64,000 nt of DNA from assembly GCF_028389875.1 (NCBI RefSeq), contig NC_084672.1, positions 1,695,501-1,759,500 on the forward strand, written 5' to 3'. Under the pieces are notes generated by a model. The model had not been told where the DNA came from. It saw only the letters and a list, made by a program, of their open reading frames with translations, and made no database searches. The first letter of the stretch is position 1. Each line of letters starts with the position of its first letter. Shown here one piece after another: positions 17,580-33,100 of the stretch. The position numbers and the translations under genes were made by a program. This stretch comes from Rhea pennata. Lineage: Eukaryota; Chordata; Aves; Rheiformes; Rheidae.

Positions 17580-20500
17580 TTGTCGTATGATTTTAAAGCA
17601 GTGCACATAAAACCAGATATAACTGTTTTAATAAATAAAAGCTAAGAAATAGGTGCTGTAGACACCACATATAGCTGAGCTTCAGTGCCAAGTAATTCAG
17701 TTTCAAAGGGTTTATTCTTCATATTTCCCAGTACAGAAGTATTTCTTCTAAATTGTGTGTATTTTACATTAACTTGCAGCACTCCCTATTGGGATTCCAG
17801 CAGGAATCAAACGCAAATTCTAAACGGAGCTAAAAATACTAATTTGCAGACCAGCTAAATTCATTTTAAAACTTTGGTGATCCAAGGTCATGAAACCATT
17901 TAGTGGGCAAGGGGGAGAGTAAAATATAAATCATCTTTAAGTACATTCTGGATCTCTCCGACACAAGCCCCCTTTATTCTCAGCAAATTTCTACTGCACA
18001 AACATACTGTAGATATCTAAAATAGGAAAGAAGAGACCTTAAGTTTGCTAACATGACTTGTGAAGCGTGGTCAGGCTGCTACAAAAAGAACACGATATAT
18101 TATATTTGGGCATCTGACATTGCACAAAGTGGGCTCCTGAGTTATTTACTCCCTTGCAGACTGACGGATGTACCAGCACAAGTCTGTTTTATTTCAGTTC
18201 TTGCGTTAAGTACAGATTTATGAAAATAAGCCTGACAAGTCAATCTCTCAAGAAAAGCACTTGTGTTTTCTCTGCTTGCAGAGATTCCCCTCTCACGCTT
18301 TCTAAACATGACCACCAACCCGGGACTTTCACACCGCGCTGGAATGCACGAGTGCAAATCAAGCCGTACAAGCTGGCTTGCAAACAGAGGGGCCAATTCT
18401 AGGACACGCAGAGGGGAGAGCAATGCAAGCAGTTCCCTTCAGATTGCTACTCATCGAGACTGCTTTCCGGAGTCAAACTCTACATCGGTAAATCTTTACA
18501 GGACAGCACCTCAAAACACTTTCAATTTTGCTGCTAGGTTCTTGCCCCATGACCACACCGAAGTGCTGCAACTGTCTCTTTTGCAAAAGTCCCCCCTATG
18601 TATACGCGAACATATGAAATCTTCACTCCTTCCCCAGGCGTTTGAGACTGGCAGGCAGCTGCTGCCACGCAAGCGGCTGAGCACCCAACCATACACCAGG
18701 TAGGACATCAAGTTGTGGAGGAGACTCGATTTCAGCTAGACGTGAGCTGAATCGCGTCAGGCAAGGCTCCTACAGGCTAATAAAATATTTAGTCCAAATG
18801 AGGAATGAATACAAGCTAAGATTCAGGACTTGGCCAGCTTTTATTCCGACTTGCACGTACTAAATCATTTGCTATTGATGTATTTCACCTGAAATGCTAC
18901 CAAAAAACAGATATGAACAAACCTAAGTTACCTCTTCAGAAGAGAGAGTATGAGAACTGATCGCAGCCAAGAGATTTTCAGTTTCTAGTGCAGAGTTACT
19001 GAGACTCCGACTCCAGAGATACAGCTTTGACATGTTAAACTACCTGATGTGGGTACGCACACATCTAAATGTCTTTAGAATCAGCAAGACACTCAAATAT
19101 GAAAAGTAGATACCTAAGATACAGCACAAGGGTGGATTAAGTGTGCTTAAAAGAGGCTGTAATTAATACAGAAGTGCATCACTATAATATTGCTAAGCAA
19201 TAATAAAAGCAGCTTCTGAGCAGGCTTCTTGCAGCTCAGCAGTGGAGAAGCAGGCAGCAGCTTTGGAAGGTTCACCAGCCTTCCTGGGGACCGCCGCGAG
19301 GGCCGTGCCCGACGGACAGCACAGCAGCTGGGAACCGGAGATGTTTATACATGTAGGAGCATAAACCTTGCGTTTGGTGGAGGACCGTAAAGACGGCGTC
19401 CCACTGCTGGAAGGAGGGACAAGAGTTAAAGTCACCGCTGAGCGCTATAGGAAGAAACCTCGCTGTACCTCGCTCATCATAGAGCCTTAAGAGAGTCATG
19501 AGCCACGACTAAGCCATTTCACCGTCTCCTTTATTAGCAACTTAAGTTTTGATGCACTTCGATGTCTACAGCCCTCTTCCCTGAAGCCCGGGAGAGCCGC
19601 CCCGGCGCGGTGGGCGAAGCCCGGCAGCGCGCGTTAACAGCAGCGCTGCCGTTCCTTGCACCGTCTTTCTGAAGTTGGGACATTCGATGGTTTTTTCTGA
19701 AAGCTTCAGCACTTGGAGTCACGTCGTGAAGTCTGACTCTCAGCTTTTTACCGAGAGCAGCTGGGTTCCCAGCTTTCAGAACAGGAACGGCTCAGGCTCA
19801 GAAGCTGACGAAAACGGGGCTCGCGTTTATTGTCTTTCACGAGTCTCATGATTTCTAAGCTGATACAAGTTTTACAGAATTTGGCTTGTGACTTCAGGCT
19901 GTTTGATGCTGCTAATTCTGAGTGAATTATTTTGCCACACTTCTGATGACTTCTCGCTTTAAGTGTTCCCAGATAGACTGAGGTAATGTACTTGGAGAAG
20001 TTTCAGGTGTTTTACACCAGTGAAAATATCATCTGTTCTGAAAATACCCTGAAATATTAAAAGTGTTTTCAAGTTTAAAATAATGAGCACAGATGTGATT
20101 ATAGTTAAATAAAGCTTAATTTGGCAGCAGCTATCAAAAGAAGAGTGGAGATACTATAATTTGTCAGTGTATTTACTCAGTGATGAGTTTCAAGTAAAGT
20201 AAGTCAAAAAAGGAAAAATAAAAAAGTGTCGTCTTACATAGAAAATAATTAAAAAAAAAAATCTACTACCATTTCCTGAAACTGATATGAGAAAGATGTA
20301 CACATACAGAAGAAACAAAGTGTTTACAAATTTAAGAATGCAATCTGGTAAATTAATATCCTTGAAATAAGCTAGCTGAGAATATTTTTAGAAAAAAGTC
20401 TGTGATTACAATTTATTTAAATATTATTCTTCAGAACTCTTCAGAACTTTTTAGGTACAACAGTACACTTTTGCCTCTCTTGCCAGAAATAAGCATTATG

Positions 20501-23500
20501 ACTTAAAAACTGTGCACATTTCCGCTTCTGAAAATTAAGTTAAACATGATTTTTCACTGTAATTTCACAAACTGTAAACTACAATGCATACTTTAAATAT
20601 TTGAACTAAGCAGATTATGAGTGGCCAAAATATAGCAATTTAAAGAATTTTCCTCAAAATATCTAATTTCTTTTAAGAAAAATACAATCAATTTCATGTT
20701 TACCAACTATCAGAATATTTGTATGAAGGCAAGAATTAATGCCTATATTAATAAATTATGCAATTTGGATCTTCAGATATATTTATAATAAATCTATTCA
20801 GGTTTTACATAAATATTCCTATACCACATAAATGTTAAAGACGTTTAAATTATATGAGATATGGTTAAAAAAAATAAACAAACTCCTCCTCTGAAGAACA
20901 GTGTACTTTAACATTCTTAATTCTTAAACTCACCTTAAAATCAAATGTTTGATACAGCTTTCATTCTTCAGCATTCTTGTTTATTCCAAGTTCCAGGGCA
21001 AAACACCGTTAATACATTTTTCAGTTAGGTGCAAATTCAAGTCCAAGTGATTTCCCACGAATTACAGATATCTAGCCTTTTAAAGGTTTAAGTTAATTCT
21101 GCCCTAGTAAAGCTTTCCTCGTTTTGCTTTTTTCCACCCCCCTTTTCTTTTCTTTTTTTTAATCAAATAATAAAAGGATTTCAATGGAACCGTTAGGCAA
21201 CATCTGGTTGTGACATTTTAATAATTATCAAGGTATTTTATAACTATTTTGAAAGTGGTTTATGAGTACTCATCTAAATACTTTTAAAAATAAAAGAGAA
21301 CATTTGGTTCCTCAAATGCACGTGATCAAGTTATTCACTCAAAATATCAGAGTATCAGGTGAGCGCTAGTGAAATATTCAACTTACCAGCAAGCCTGGTA
21401 TTCGTGCACAGAGTTTTGTACATCAGTGTTCTCCAGAGATGTATTCCACATGCAGCAGTGTATACAATAAAGACAGCAGAATTCATTCATGCTTACATTT
21501 TTTTTTTAATTTTATTTTTTTTTTAGGGATGTGTTAACTCATTTATAACTCAATTTTTAACCCCACAGTAAGACGTATTTCAACGGACTCTGCTAAAAAC
21601 AGCCCACGGAAAAGCTGAGTACAAACAACCCGGGGCGTTGCGGGCTTGACCGCGGGAGGTGCGGAGCGCCCAGACCCCTGCCTGGCACGATCCGCAAAGC
21701 TCGTGAGAGCGCTGCAAGCGCTTGGTTGCACTTTGCAGCAACACTTGCTAATGTTGTGGAAGTTCTGTTTTGTATCCAAACCAGGAAAACTCAGAAATGA
21801 ATCTTTCCTCTCTGTTGCAGAACGACCTACCAGCAGTCTATTCAACAGGCATGCTAGGTCCAACAGTCTACGAAAAACTGTTGAACTGTTGAAAATAAGG
21901 AATCTTTTCTGAAAGTTGTGTTTGACTCTCCAAAATCCTGCGCTCAAAATTACCTGAAGTCTTAATCTTTGTCCATAGTGCCTGCTTATTAAGTAAAAAA
22001 TTCAAAAGTCACAAGCAGCAGAAAAATCCTCTTATTATGACCTGTAAAGTTATATTGGCTTAGTGATACCTATTCGGACTGGAGCCTACAGTTTTGCCGT
22101 ACGAAATAACCCTCCTTTCCTGAACGGATAAGTAAGGCAGTGAGTTCTCCGGGTCGCTCGACTTCTGCAGCGGAGCGGAGTTCTGCCACACCGCTCCTCA
22201 AAGGCGCAGCTTTTACTCTTCAAAGCTGCGGCTTGGTTCACAGATTTCGAAGTACGAGCCTGGGAAGCCTTCCCTAAAGAGTTACTTGCTTTGAAAGGGG
22301 TCCTACCCTTTGGCATCTGGATGAATTGCACGGCCCTGCAGCGCACGTCCACAGAATCATTGCCGTGAGACGGAGAAGTCCTTACCGCGGGCTGCAAGAC
22401 CGCCTCTCCTGCAGCAGAAATCTCGGTAAATGAGAGCAGATGCACCATCATCTGTCATACACAGTTAACGTGAATCACAGAAGGACTTTCAGTTCATTAA
22501 AGTGGTAACATTCATCTACATATTATCCCACTTTCTCTTTCAAGCCCAAATGAAGACAAGCTACTGGAAAAAATGGTGGGTGGGTGGCAGTGAGTGTGGG
22601 GGTCTTTAAGCAAAACATTATGCCCAGGGAAGCCTGGAAATACAAGGATACCATTTTTAGGGAAAAAGCAATCAAATCATGTCAAGGAAAAAAACCTTAC
22701 ATTAGTGAATATATTCTTTACAATGCTCACAACTCAAAGCATCAAAACAGTGAGTAATTAATCAGAAAAACTTTCAGCTTTAAGTCCGGGGGGAGGGGGG
22801 GGGCGGGAAGAGAGACAGAGGATACGAAGGACACCAAACGCTAACTGAATCCATCTGGGACAAGGAAGATCCTTCTGGTGAGAGAATCTCTGACTTTCTG
22901 TGGTCACACGTATAAATCAATATACATGTTTCAAAATCTCCTCATTAAATTAAACTTACCTTTATGCATTTAGCATTCTTGAAATTATACTGCAGTGGTA
23001 AAAAAAAAAAAAAAAAGAAAAAAGAAAAAGTTTTTTTGTTAAGAAACAATTGGTGCAACACATAAGCAACAATGGGATCTTGATTTGATACATAGGCTTG
23101 AATTTGCTGTTTTCTTTATAATCTTCTCCTTTGAAAAAAAAAGTTGTTATGTCATGACAGCTCTGGTAAAGGAAAAATGTGAAGCTAAATTGTGAAAGAA
23201 CAAAGGAGACTGTTTCTTTTTTATAGATGTATTTCTTTTATGTTTTGTAGATAGGTCCACTGGAACTTCTACAGAAATTTTTCTTTTCTGAAATTATAAT
23301 TTACTTCAGAAGACCAGATCCTCCAAAAACAAAGGGATAACGAAGGAATGATTTTCCCAATGTAGCATCTTAATAAAGATATTACATTAAAGCAGCCTAT
23401 CTAGTGACTCAAGACAGTGCAAGCACTTCCAATGGAATCCCCAAAAGCCTTATTGACCTTCCAGACAACGGGACACACCTGCTTTTCCAGTGCCATACTG

Positions 23501-26500
23501 CCCTCCTAACCTCCCACGTACGTATTTGGAAGTGTTTACAAGTCTGCAAAGGTTTAGAAGTTTGTTTTGGGGGACTGACTTCAGTCTTAAATAATCTTTT
23601 CATTCCTACAATTTCAGAGTGAATTTGGAAATAAAGCTGGTTGCAGCTTGCCTATCTGAAACTATGTGACTTCAGAAAGTCTTACTAATCCCTCCTGAGC
23701 AATACAAAAGAGCAGCTTGGGGGAAAAAAAATGTGTAAAATGAAATACAGAAGTAAGATCTTATCTTCTACTTCTAGACGAAAGCGCTGTGCAAGTTTCC
23801 ATCTCGGCTATTAGGTAACTTGCACACCAGACCACCACCAGAGGAATATCAGTATGCACTCTTATAACTGCTTTTATGCCATCAATTACATCATCTATTT
23901 TGTTATTTAGATCACTTTAAAATTTCCCTTCAATAAGGCTCAAAAACTAAGACGACACACCAAAGGGAAAAAGGTCAAAGACAATATTAAACCTTGAAGC
24001 TTAATATTAGCATTGTGTTACAGTAACTGCTCAACCTGAAAAACTTCAAATTATTTCCTAATTCTCTAGTTTTCTGAGATACATACAATCTAAAATAGCA
24101 AGAATCCCACAGTTAAAGCCTTCACAGTTAATCAGGAACCAAAAGCTAGAAATACAGTTGCAAACACAATTAACTACTACAAAATCAAATTTCAATTTTA
24201 TACAAACAGGTATTTGTTAAGTGTGTATGTAATTTTTTTTGGAAAAGAAAACAAGTGAGCTTCTGGCTTTCTCCTGTCTTTCATGAGGTTTCATAATACC
24301 TCCACATGTATGGAATAAATGAGATTCTGTAACTTCTTCAGCTAAAATCTTATTTATAGAACAGCAACCACACAAGAAATTACATCCGGAACTGAGACCA
24401 CAAAAGAAAATAAGTTCGACCTTTGATATTAAAGAACTTTCCTCACATGATCTATTCTCTAATAAGTGACATTTTACAGAGGCTTTCATGCCGTGCTTTC
24501 AACGGCATAGAATTTTCTAACTAATTTCATAGTTTAGATGAACAATCTTAATGACGAAAAATTAATCTGAGAAGAGGGAAAAAAATTACAGCTATCTCCC
24601 TACTCGAGGAATGGGAGAATTTGAAATCCTAAGGAACCTCACAGGGGTTACGATGGAGAAAGTACACCAATTAATTCGTTTTTGTCTGTGGAATTACCAA
24701 CAAAACAAAACACCCCAGGCGTAACCCAGAAGATGGAAAGCCTCTCTGGTGACTACACGGATTCCTCACCTCTGGAGGACAGATGTAAATTGGAAAGAGA
24801 GACGAACGACCGAGGCTGTCAAGAAAAATATTGATTTCTGCTCAGCTGTCTTCTTTAAGATTTCCTCCGGGCTCCCCAGAACAGCAGGACGCGGAGCCCC
24901 TCGGGACGCGCTTTGGGGCGCGTCTCCCGCTCCTCGGCCCCGCGTGCTCTCGGGCACCCGACGGCAGAAGCCTGAGCAACGCGTGGGATATCGCTCGTGA
25001 CACGTTACTGATTGCTACGAGCGGAGTCTTCACGGAAGTTGTTATTTTGACCAACAGAAGACTGTAACGCTATTACTGAGCAAATACTTGTAATACAGCA
25101 AAATACTTTAGCTGGAAGAAGCGAGAAGCTTTAAAATAACCTGGGAGCGCTGCTTTAGATTGTTCCTAATATACATTTCTACCAATGTTATTTCTATGCC
25201 AATCACAGTAAATTTACAATGAGACTAAATAATATATAAATAATAAAAAAATTATAATGGAATAATTAAAAATACATTTAACATTTTTAGTTTTGTCTTC
25301 ATATTAGCTCTGTGATCCTCACCTGTGATTGGTAATTCTGTGAAATACATTTAGATAATATTCTGTGAAACCCGCGAGAAGACACGGGAAGAGCACGCCT
25401 GACGTCAGCCGGGGAGGGGAACGGCAAAGCTCGGATCTGCTCAGCGCGTGGTAGCAAGAGCCAGTAATTCAGGCCTTGCCTTTTTAACCCAGTAACTCAC
25501 ACGTGCATTTTCCACGCGCAGAACTCAGAAAAAACACGGGCGAGCGCAACACAGTGCAAATGCAAAATCGTATCTACAAAATTCAGTCCTACCCGAGCAT
25601 GAATCTTTGGGTTGAGTCCTGTGGTCTGGCATAGGAGAGCACGCTGAATGTGTCCCATAAGGCCTAAATATAGCATGCATACGTTTTAGCCATACACTGA
25701 AAAAATTAAGTACATTTAAATTTTGGTGCTCTTGCGATTCTCTAATATCACATGTAATCAGAGAAACTGAAGCATTTTTAGGATGCAGAATCCAAACTTG
25801 AAACTACCGCAATCAGAATTCACTGCAATTAAGATCAAGAAATAAACTAGCTGAAGTTAGATGAAAGACTAGTCATACCTGCTTCAAGGGTAACACCGCG
25901 GCGGTGGCCTACCGTCCTCGACTAAGCCCGTGTCCCTCAGAGACGCTTCAGGGAAGTGCCCTAGCCCTGAGGTACTGTTCATCGACACCACGCTTCCGCG
26001 GAGAACCGCCGAGGGATCAGAAAGCCGCCCCGGCCCGCACGCAGACGGCGCGTCTCAACAAAACGCAGTTAGCGCCTGCAGAGCTTCATGCCAGAGTACA
26101 AAGTTCAAAGGCAAGCAGTCTCAACTCCAGCACCGCCTGCAGCCGACGTCACTTTGGAAGATAGGGAGAACGTAGCCAGAAGAGCAACCGAGACACGGCA
26201 CGGCTTGAACTCATCAGCTGTGCTACAGCTGCGTGAATTCAGAGCAGACCAGCTACCAGGTAACTTCGAAGGCACGTCTCACCGCCCCGCCTGCGCTCGA
26301 CGCTGCCGTGCTCCTCGGCGGCTCGGCCGCCGCGTCCCCCTCGCTCGGCTCCCGGTTCCAGCCGCGGGCCGGCGCCTCGCTGCGCGCACGTGCCGCGCGC
26401 GCCGGGAGCCTGGCGGCGAGGGAGGAGACCCAGCATCAGCGCTCTGCTGCAGCCTCTACCGCAGGACGCATCCATCCGAGAAGTCCTGGCTCTCCAACCA

Positions 26501-29500
26501 AATCAGATGAGTTGGGATACAGGATGAACGAGGGACTTGGGAAGAAAGGACAAGTCCACACACCCACCCCTACGTCTGACCCTCGTCCAAAGCATTAATA
26601 GTACCAAGTTAGTTGGTTGTACTGCGATTTACTTCTAAGTATGCTAAAAGAATCACATAATATTGCCCATCCCTAGCTACTGATTATAAAATGATTGTTC
26701 TTGTTAAAATACATCTTAGGAAACAGAAGATGAATGAGAGATGGTTACAACCTATTTTAAATTGATAATGATTTAGTGCAGCAGTAATTCAGCTATTAGT
26801 CAATATTCAGGGCAGTTTGTTAAAATCCTGAAAGAATTTTTTGCAAAAAAGTGGTAGTAACAAGAGTCTAGGATCGCTTGTTTTTACCATAGCTAATAAT
26901 ATTCTCGTAACAAATTTTTTGGCAAGTGATGGCTACTGAACAGTTAAATAGGATAACGTAACTGAAATATGAGGACTTATTTTCTTATTTAAATGTATAT
27001 TGGATAAACACACTTCTCTCAGACTGCCTTGGAATACATTTCATTATAGGGTATGGACACAACATTAGCACCTTTCTAAGATGAATTGCATTTGGTATTT
27101 TATATTAAAAAGTTGCCACTCTCTTTACAACCTCCGCAAAGAAGCCACAGCAGCCTGTAAAAATTTAATAGCATTTTTTCATCAGTTGTGGCATTATATG
27201 ATGTGCAGCAGTAGAAAAGGACTGCTGCTGAAATACAAGCCACTCATGTGCACCCTTTAAAATGAGGGAATGGTACTATCAGGAAAATAAGTTGCTATTC
27301 ACAACTTCCATTAAAATTTAACTATTGCAATGGGACAGAAGGCATCAAAATGATGTTCAAAATAAGCTCTCTACTTGATGGATGGTCCCAGAAAGTTTGA
27401 TCAAGAGGAATTAGTACATCACAGTAATGGACATTCTCTGGGCAGTGATGCTTGCAGCGGGGTATTCAGTTTGGCAGAGAAAGCAGCGCTGATGTTGCCT
27501 GAGGAAAAATGGACTACAAGCATTTATATTTAAAGAACAGTGGGAATAGAAGCAAGGAGACATTAGCAGGAACTGACAGGAAAAAAGTAAATCTGCAGAT
27601 ACAGAAAAAGATATAATCTACCCTGAAACCTGGCTGCGCAGACACAGTGACTAAATGCTATTTCTTGCACTATGGAGCTATTTCTAGGCTGTGAAAGAAA
27701 TCCTCTAGAGGGAGTCAGAAAATTGTTTAAAAGATTTTTCCCTTTCAGCCTGATAATACCAAAAGTCTGAGGGATCACGAGCCATTCTACAGAGAAAAAT
27801 GGTAATTAAAGAACTCCCCTTCATGGAAGGAGGAATATTCAGAGCACAGTAGAGACAAAAAGGTGCCCAAACCAAGCAAACATTTTACGCACAGAAAGGG
27901 CAGGTGCTGGTACAGCAAACTGCAGACCACAGGGAAACCTGCCTCTCTAGAGGGCTTCAGAGACGACGTTTTCACCTGTCAAAAGGTTTTTTTTGGAAAT
28001 AAAACCCGTGCAAGCCAAAAGGGCGGCAGGGATGAAAGACTTGCCCGACCGAGCGCTGCAGAGCAAAGCGGGGGAGCGCGAGGCGCAGCTCAGCCCGCCA
28101 AGGTCAGCGCCGTCGCCCGCAGAAACGCCAGATACGCCGTTTTAGAGCTGCCTGCCTCAGCGTTTCCAGGCTCCTGCTTCAGCCAGCCGATATCTAAGTA
28201 TAGTAAATATTTAATTAGAAAGAAGTATGGTCAACATAACATCACTGCTTGTTTATGGAAGCATTTTAAATGATTTTAAATTGAAAAGGGAATTTAGCCC
28301 CTCCTTAAAAATTATAGCCATAGTAAATAGCTTGGAAAAAAATGCAGTCTCTTTTTTTTTTCTGATAAAAGTTATGAAGAATTTCATTATAACCAGAATT
28401 TATTATCCACATTTTGACAAGACACTTTTAACCTATTGCAAAATTTATGTCTGTGATTTCACTAACACTTCTTCAGCTATTTAACTTTGTGTATGTGTGA
28501 TATCCCACAAAAATCAGTGGAAACAGATGTGTGTTAAAACGGATGCATGTTTCTGTTCCAGGAGAAATACTAAATATTTCTTTCTCTCTCTCTTTTTAAT
28601 CTGAATCATGTTGAAAACTTGATATTGCAAAACTAACAAAATAGAAAACAGATGGGAAAATGAAAGTTTCATTTTAGATTCTTAAAAATGAATCTAAAAC
28701 ATTTTCTAAAAATGCTTTCCTTCACTTCGATGCCTATCTTTCAAAACGGAGCAGAAAGCAGACTGATGGGACCACTAGTCCGCGGCATCGCTAGGGCAGT
28801 CTCACGTTAGAGCGGGGGGCCAGGGGAGATGACTGTTACTGGCAGCACATTTGACAACAGTTGTCAACCCCCCCCTGCAAATACCCAGGCAATAACTCCT
28901 GCAATCCAGCGCTGCACCCACACGGAAGGAAACTCTTCAGAATAGCTGCGACCAAACGGCAGTTCCCTACGTGGCTGACAGTTGTTCCAAATGCGGCACC
29001 TGGCTGGAAATACTGAAAAAAGAACCACTCCAAAACATTGAAAATAACAGTAATGTCAGAAGTTTGGAAGTCAAAGAAAACCTTTTAGTTTGTCAAACAA
29101 AAATGAAAACAAAACATGGTTTCAATTTTTGAAGATTTTATATTTTTCCCCAAACTTTACTGAAAAATCGACATTTTCATCTTAAAAAGCAGATTCCTTG
29201 ATGGGAAATTTCTATACAAGAATATTTTGACAAGAGTAGGTCAGTTTTGTATAGAAATTATTTTTATTTTTGACATATATTATGTATTTATTTTATTCCT
29301 AAAATAAATCAGTGAGAACTTGGATCCTCAGAGGTTCTTGCCACCAGAAAAACAGGCAGAGTAAATATGGTATCCTCTCCAGAAAAAAGATTTTGAAATT
29401 TTTACTGCTTTCCTCCAGCAGTAAGAAGTCTCTGAATTGAGAGAAGAGAGTTGGCAGTTCGGCTCTGCCCTTCCTATCCTTCGGTTCAGTTAAAATACAG

Positions 29501-30150
29501 CTAATTTTTAAAGGAATGTAAGGACATCCCTTTAACCCAGGTATCATTCTGGAGATGAACCGGGTTCGATACCACCAGGCGCCTCTCAGGAAGCGGAGGG
29601 CTTCCCGGGCTGCTCCAGGGACTAGGTGGCAGCACTTACGCAGGTTTTAGAGCTGAAAGAACAAATCCAGAAGGCTAATTCGGATGTGTAATGCTGAGTG
29701 CGCCCCAGCAGGGCTGCTGCGGGCAGGTTTCATGTGCTGATAGATGCAAGCGTAGGGACTAGCCTATTGCAATAGGTGTCACATCCTCTTCCCCTCCTCT
29801 AAGCACCCAGGGAACTCACTAATAAGGCAGAGCTCTGTTCCCTCTATCGGTTATGCATCTGCTCACGAAGCACTGCATGAAATACCTCCAAAAGCGCACG
29901 CTTCTTGTACTGTTCGAGAGAGGAATCTGATTCAGAGAAAACTCTCCTAAAACAACCCATACATCTCTCTCCATTGCTTTTTCACTTTTACCTGGGGAAT
30001 GCTCAGCTACTAAAAGTGACAAGCAAGACGTAAGAATGGTCAAGTTCTTCTCCAAGACACCTCCGCGCAGACGCCTCCACTGCCAGCGCAGCGCAGGCTG
30101 GGAGGAGCAGGCTAGAGCTCTGCCTGCAAAGCCTTAGTCAAGAGCACATT
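17580..30150. other. Intergenic, AT-rich with CpG-rich micro-patches
   Basis: No gene was recognised. Mostly AT-rich unique DNA, interrupted by short (50-250 bp) CpG-rich patches near 19.3, 19.6, 21.65, 22.15-22.4, 24.87-25.0, 25.4, 25.9-26.0, 26.27-26.43, 28.03-28.15, 29.57 and 30.06 kb. In human SPESP1 lies between ANP32A and NOX5; nothing like it was seen, and it may be absent from birds. Small A-rich tracts occur, such as 23000-23029. Confidence 0.5.
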
Positions 30151-33100
30151 CAAATGAACCCATCAGAGATCTCATATGTAAACTAAGAATCTGAGATAAG
30201 AGAAACTCAGACACAGCGTTAATTCCAGCAAACACGTTCAGGCCTCAAACCCTAGCAATTTGCCTATACTTTAAATTTCTTGCAGGTCAGCTTGCTATTT
30301 TGTGTTAGGAAGTATTCTGCATCGATAAACAATTTGTTAGGAAACAACTGGTATTTAGAAGCTCTCAGGAAACAAGTTTACTGAGACACAGAGGGAGTTT
30401 ACCAGCAGTCACCCTCAATAGTTGCTGCACCTCTGCCAAATTCTCCACTGTATGTTTGACTTAATAATTAGAATTACTTTTCTCTTCTCTGTCCTTGCTA
30501 TTTGATTACATTGGTGATAAGGCTGCTACTGTCTCTAAACTCCTGGCCTGACCAAAGGAAGAGGTACAAAACACACTCTCTCAGAGCTTGCTTCGACCAA
30601 AACAGAGGTCAGAAGTGGAGGAACGGAGGGAAGGCTCCATAAAGCGCAACAGAAGAGAGGACAGAAATGGTCAGTACCTAGCAGGGCTGAAAGAGATGCA
30701 AGACTTTCCTGAATACCATGTTTGTTCTGCACTCAGGAAGCATGCTATAGTTTCTATGCATCCTGGGGCCCTTTTCCTCTCAGAAAGAGGACTTTGTGTG
30801 TTCCTGGAGTTAGGAACCCTGCCAGTCTACTAACAGTGGTTGGACAGCCTGTGCAGAACGCTGGATGAGATACCCCCTCTTGTAAATGAGCTTTAAGACC
30901 TATCGTGGAAAGCAAAAGGCCAGGAACACGGGTCTCAGCAGCAACCCTTGTGCAATTCAGGAACTTCACTGAAAGCAAACCAACAAACCCTCAAACTATT
31001 CTCAAGTTCCTGTGCATTACTCAGGCAAAAATAACCCAAGAAGGGGAACAAACACCTTCTGGTCAGCAGTGCTGGGACCATTATAAAGAGCTCTAGTGAT
31101 TCATCTGCCAGTACCAAACTGGCTAGCTATGGACTTGCAGCTGGAGGGGAGGCATGTAGTAAATATATGTAAATGTTGCGAAGCCACAAAGCAAGATCTG
31201 CACAGATTTATGCAAAAGACATTCTTGAGAACCTGAATTTCTTTTACCATTGCTTATCTTCAGCACTGTCATGACCGTTTTGTCCCCAAGCTAGCATTCA
31301 TCGCATGAATTTTCTCAAACAAAAGATCACAAAAACACATACTTCACATCAGCCTCTTTTCTCAGGTGTCACAGGGTGAGAACCTATTGCCTAACTCTAC
31401 ATAAGCCTGCAGCAGTCTTCTTGAACTTACCAGTGTTAGGAAGGCAGTGTAGACTCGCATTTCTTTCTCACTGTTTACTACGACTTGCCTCTACCTTGCA
31501 AAAATCGTAAAACCTGATAGCATGAAAAACGAGGCACTGCAGGGACTGTTGTTCAGTTTGACTTCAAGCCCCAGATTTCAATCTCCCCTCCCCTCAGACA
31601 ACCTGTACAATACGAATCACCGTAATCATCACATCACACATACCACCACCACAGTGAACCATGAGATGGTTCACCAGAATGATGAGCTTTTGTTTCAAAA
31701 TGACATTAGGCTGATGTGGCTATACCATCACCTAAAAATAGCTTAATCATAAGGTATCTCATCTATGTACCACAGACACTCTGCTCTCAATAATGCTGAG
31801 AATTAATCCAAACACTGAGACCTGTAATAAATGTGAAATGTGGATGTACTCTAGAAACTTCTGAATGGAGCTTCAGATGCATGATACTTTCAAGAATAAG
31901 GCCCTTAAATATCTTGAAGTCTTTGGACAGCACAAACGGCCTATAGGAACAGAGAACTGGCATGCAAAGCTAAAGGGAGTTGGTCTGCTCAGACAGAAAA
32001 AAACATTTCAAATCAATTTATTTGGGGGGAAAAATTAGGTTTTTTAAAAAGGCTGTGAATCCTCCTTTTGTTTTTAGGGTATATAAAGGAAGTGTAACAC
32101 GGTACATTTTTTCATTTAATGTTCTTTACAAACATTTCTGTCCTGCCTGCTGAGATCTTACTTCAGACCCTAAGCTTTCCTCTCCCGTGGGGTACACGCA
32201 GCGAGAATCAGAAAGAGACGGTAATAAAATTTGGTCTGCAAAGGAAATTGTTTTACTGTATGTGGTTTTAAATTAAATGGGATCTATTTGTGTTTATTAA
32301 CAGAAATACTTTGGGGGAAGCAGCGCTGGCTGAGACTTCAAATCCTTGCCCCTTCAAGTAAAAGCTTGCAAAACTCATAGCCCCTACTCCTGGGTTATCC
32401 ATGGTCTCCCACAGTAAAAATTAGTCATATTTCTGGAAAAATAATGAAGATTTCTTTTATATCTTGTTTTTCAGGCATCATAGAAAATATTAAAAAAATA
32501 AAATAAAATAAAATATTACAAACCACTTCTTCCCATTCTGTTACAGGTCACAACCAGGAACAGCAGCTTTCTGAGAAATATTCACAGAAATGATAGATCA
32601 CAAAGGAATGAGAAGGAAAAAGACTTTAAAAGGAATTAAGAATTATTCTAGAAGTTTTCTACTTACATATTTTCCCACAAGTCATCCCCCCCCCCTTAAA
32701 AAAAAAATAAAAAGTTATGGTCTGCATCTTAACCAACTTTAGCACTACTAAATAGTCAAAGAATTAGCTTTGGATCCATGTGTATATTTAAAACACCTGA
32801 AGGAAAATTAGGCAAATAGCAAGCAGCTTTTTATTCAGAAGCCTCACTCAATTTTAATAGTAGAACAGTGCCATTTCCTTCCAGTCCCACCTGTTTTCCT
32901 AGGATCTCCACCCCATTAAACTTGCTTGGCAAGACACTGTACAACAACATGTTTCCCCAGTGAAAGACAAGCTAAAAAATCACTTCATCATCAGAACATT
33001 CATTGGCAGGATGTTCCTGAGAGTATTTCACAGCCTACAGAGGAGTCTAAGAGCTGATTAATGCTTCCATGAGTATTACATGCACCTGATCTGTACTTGT

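Noticed and set aside
29548-29575. GGGTTCGATACC, a B-box-like motif
   Set aside because: No matching T-stem or A box in the right place, so not a tRNA.
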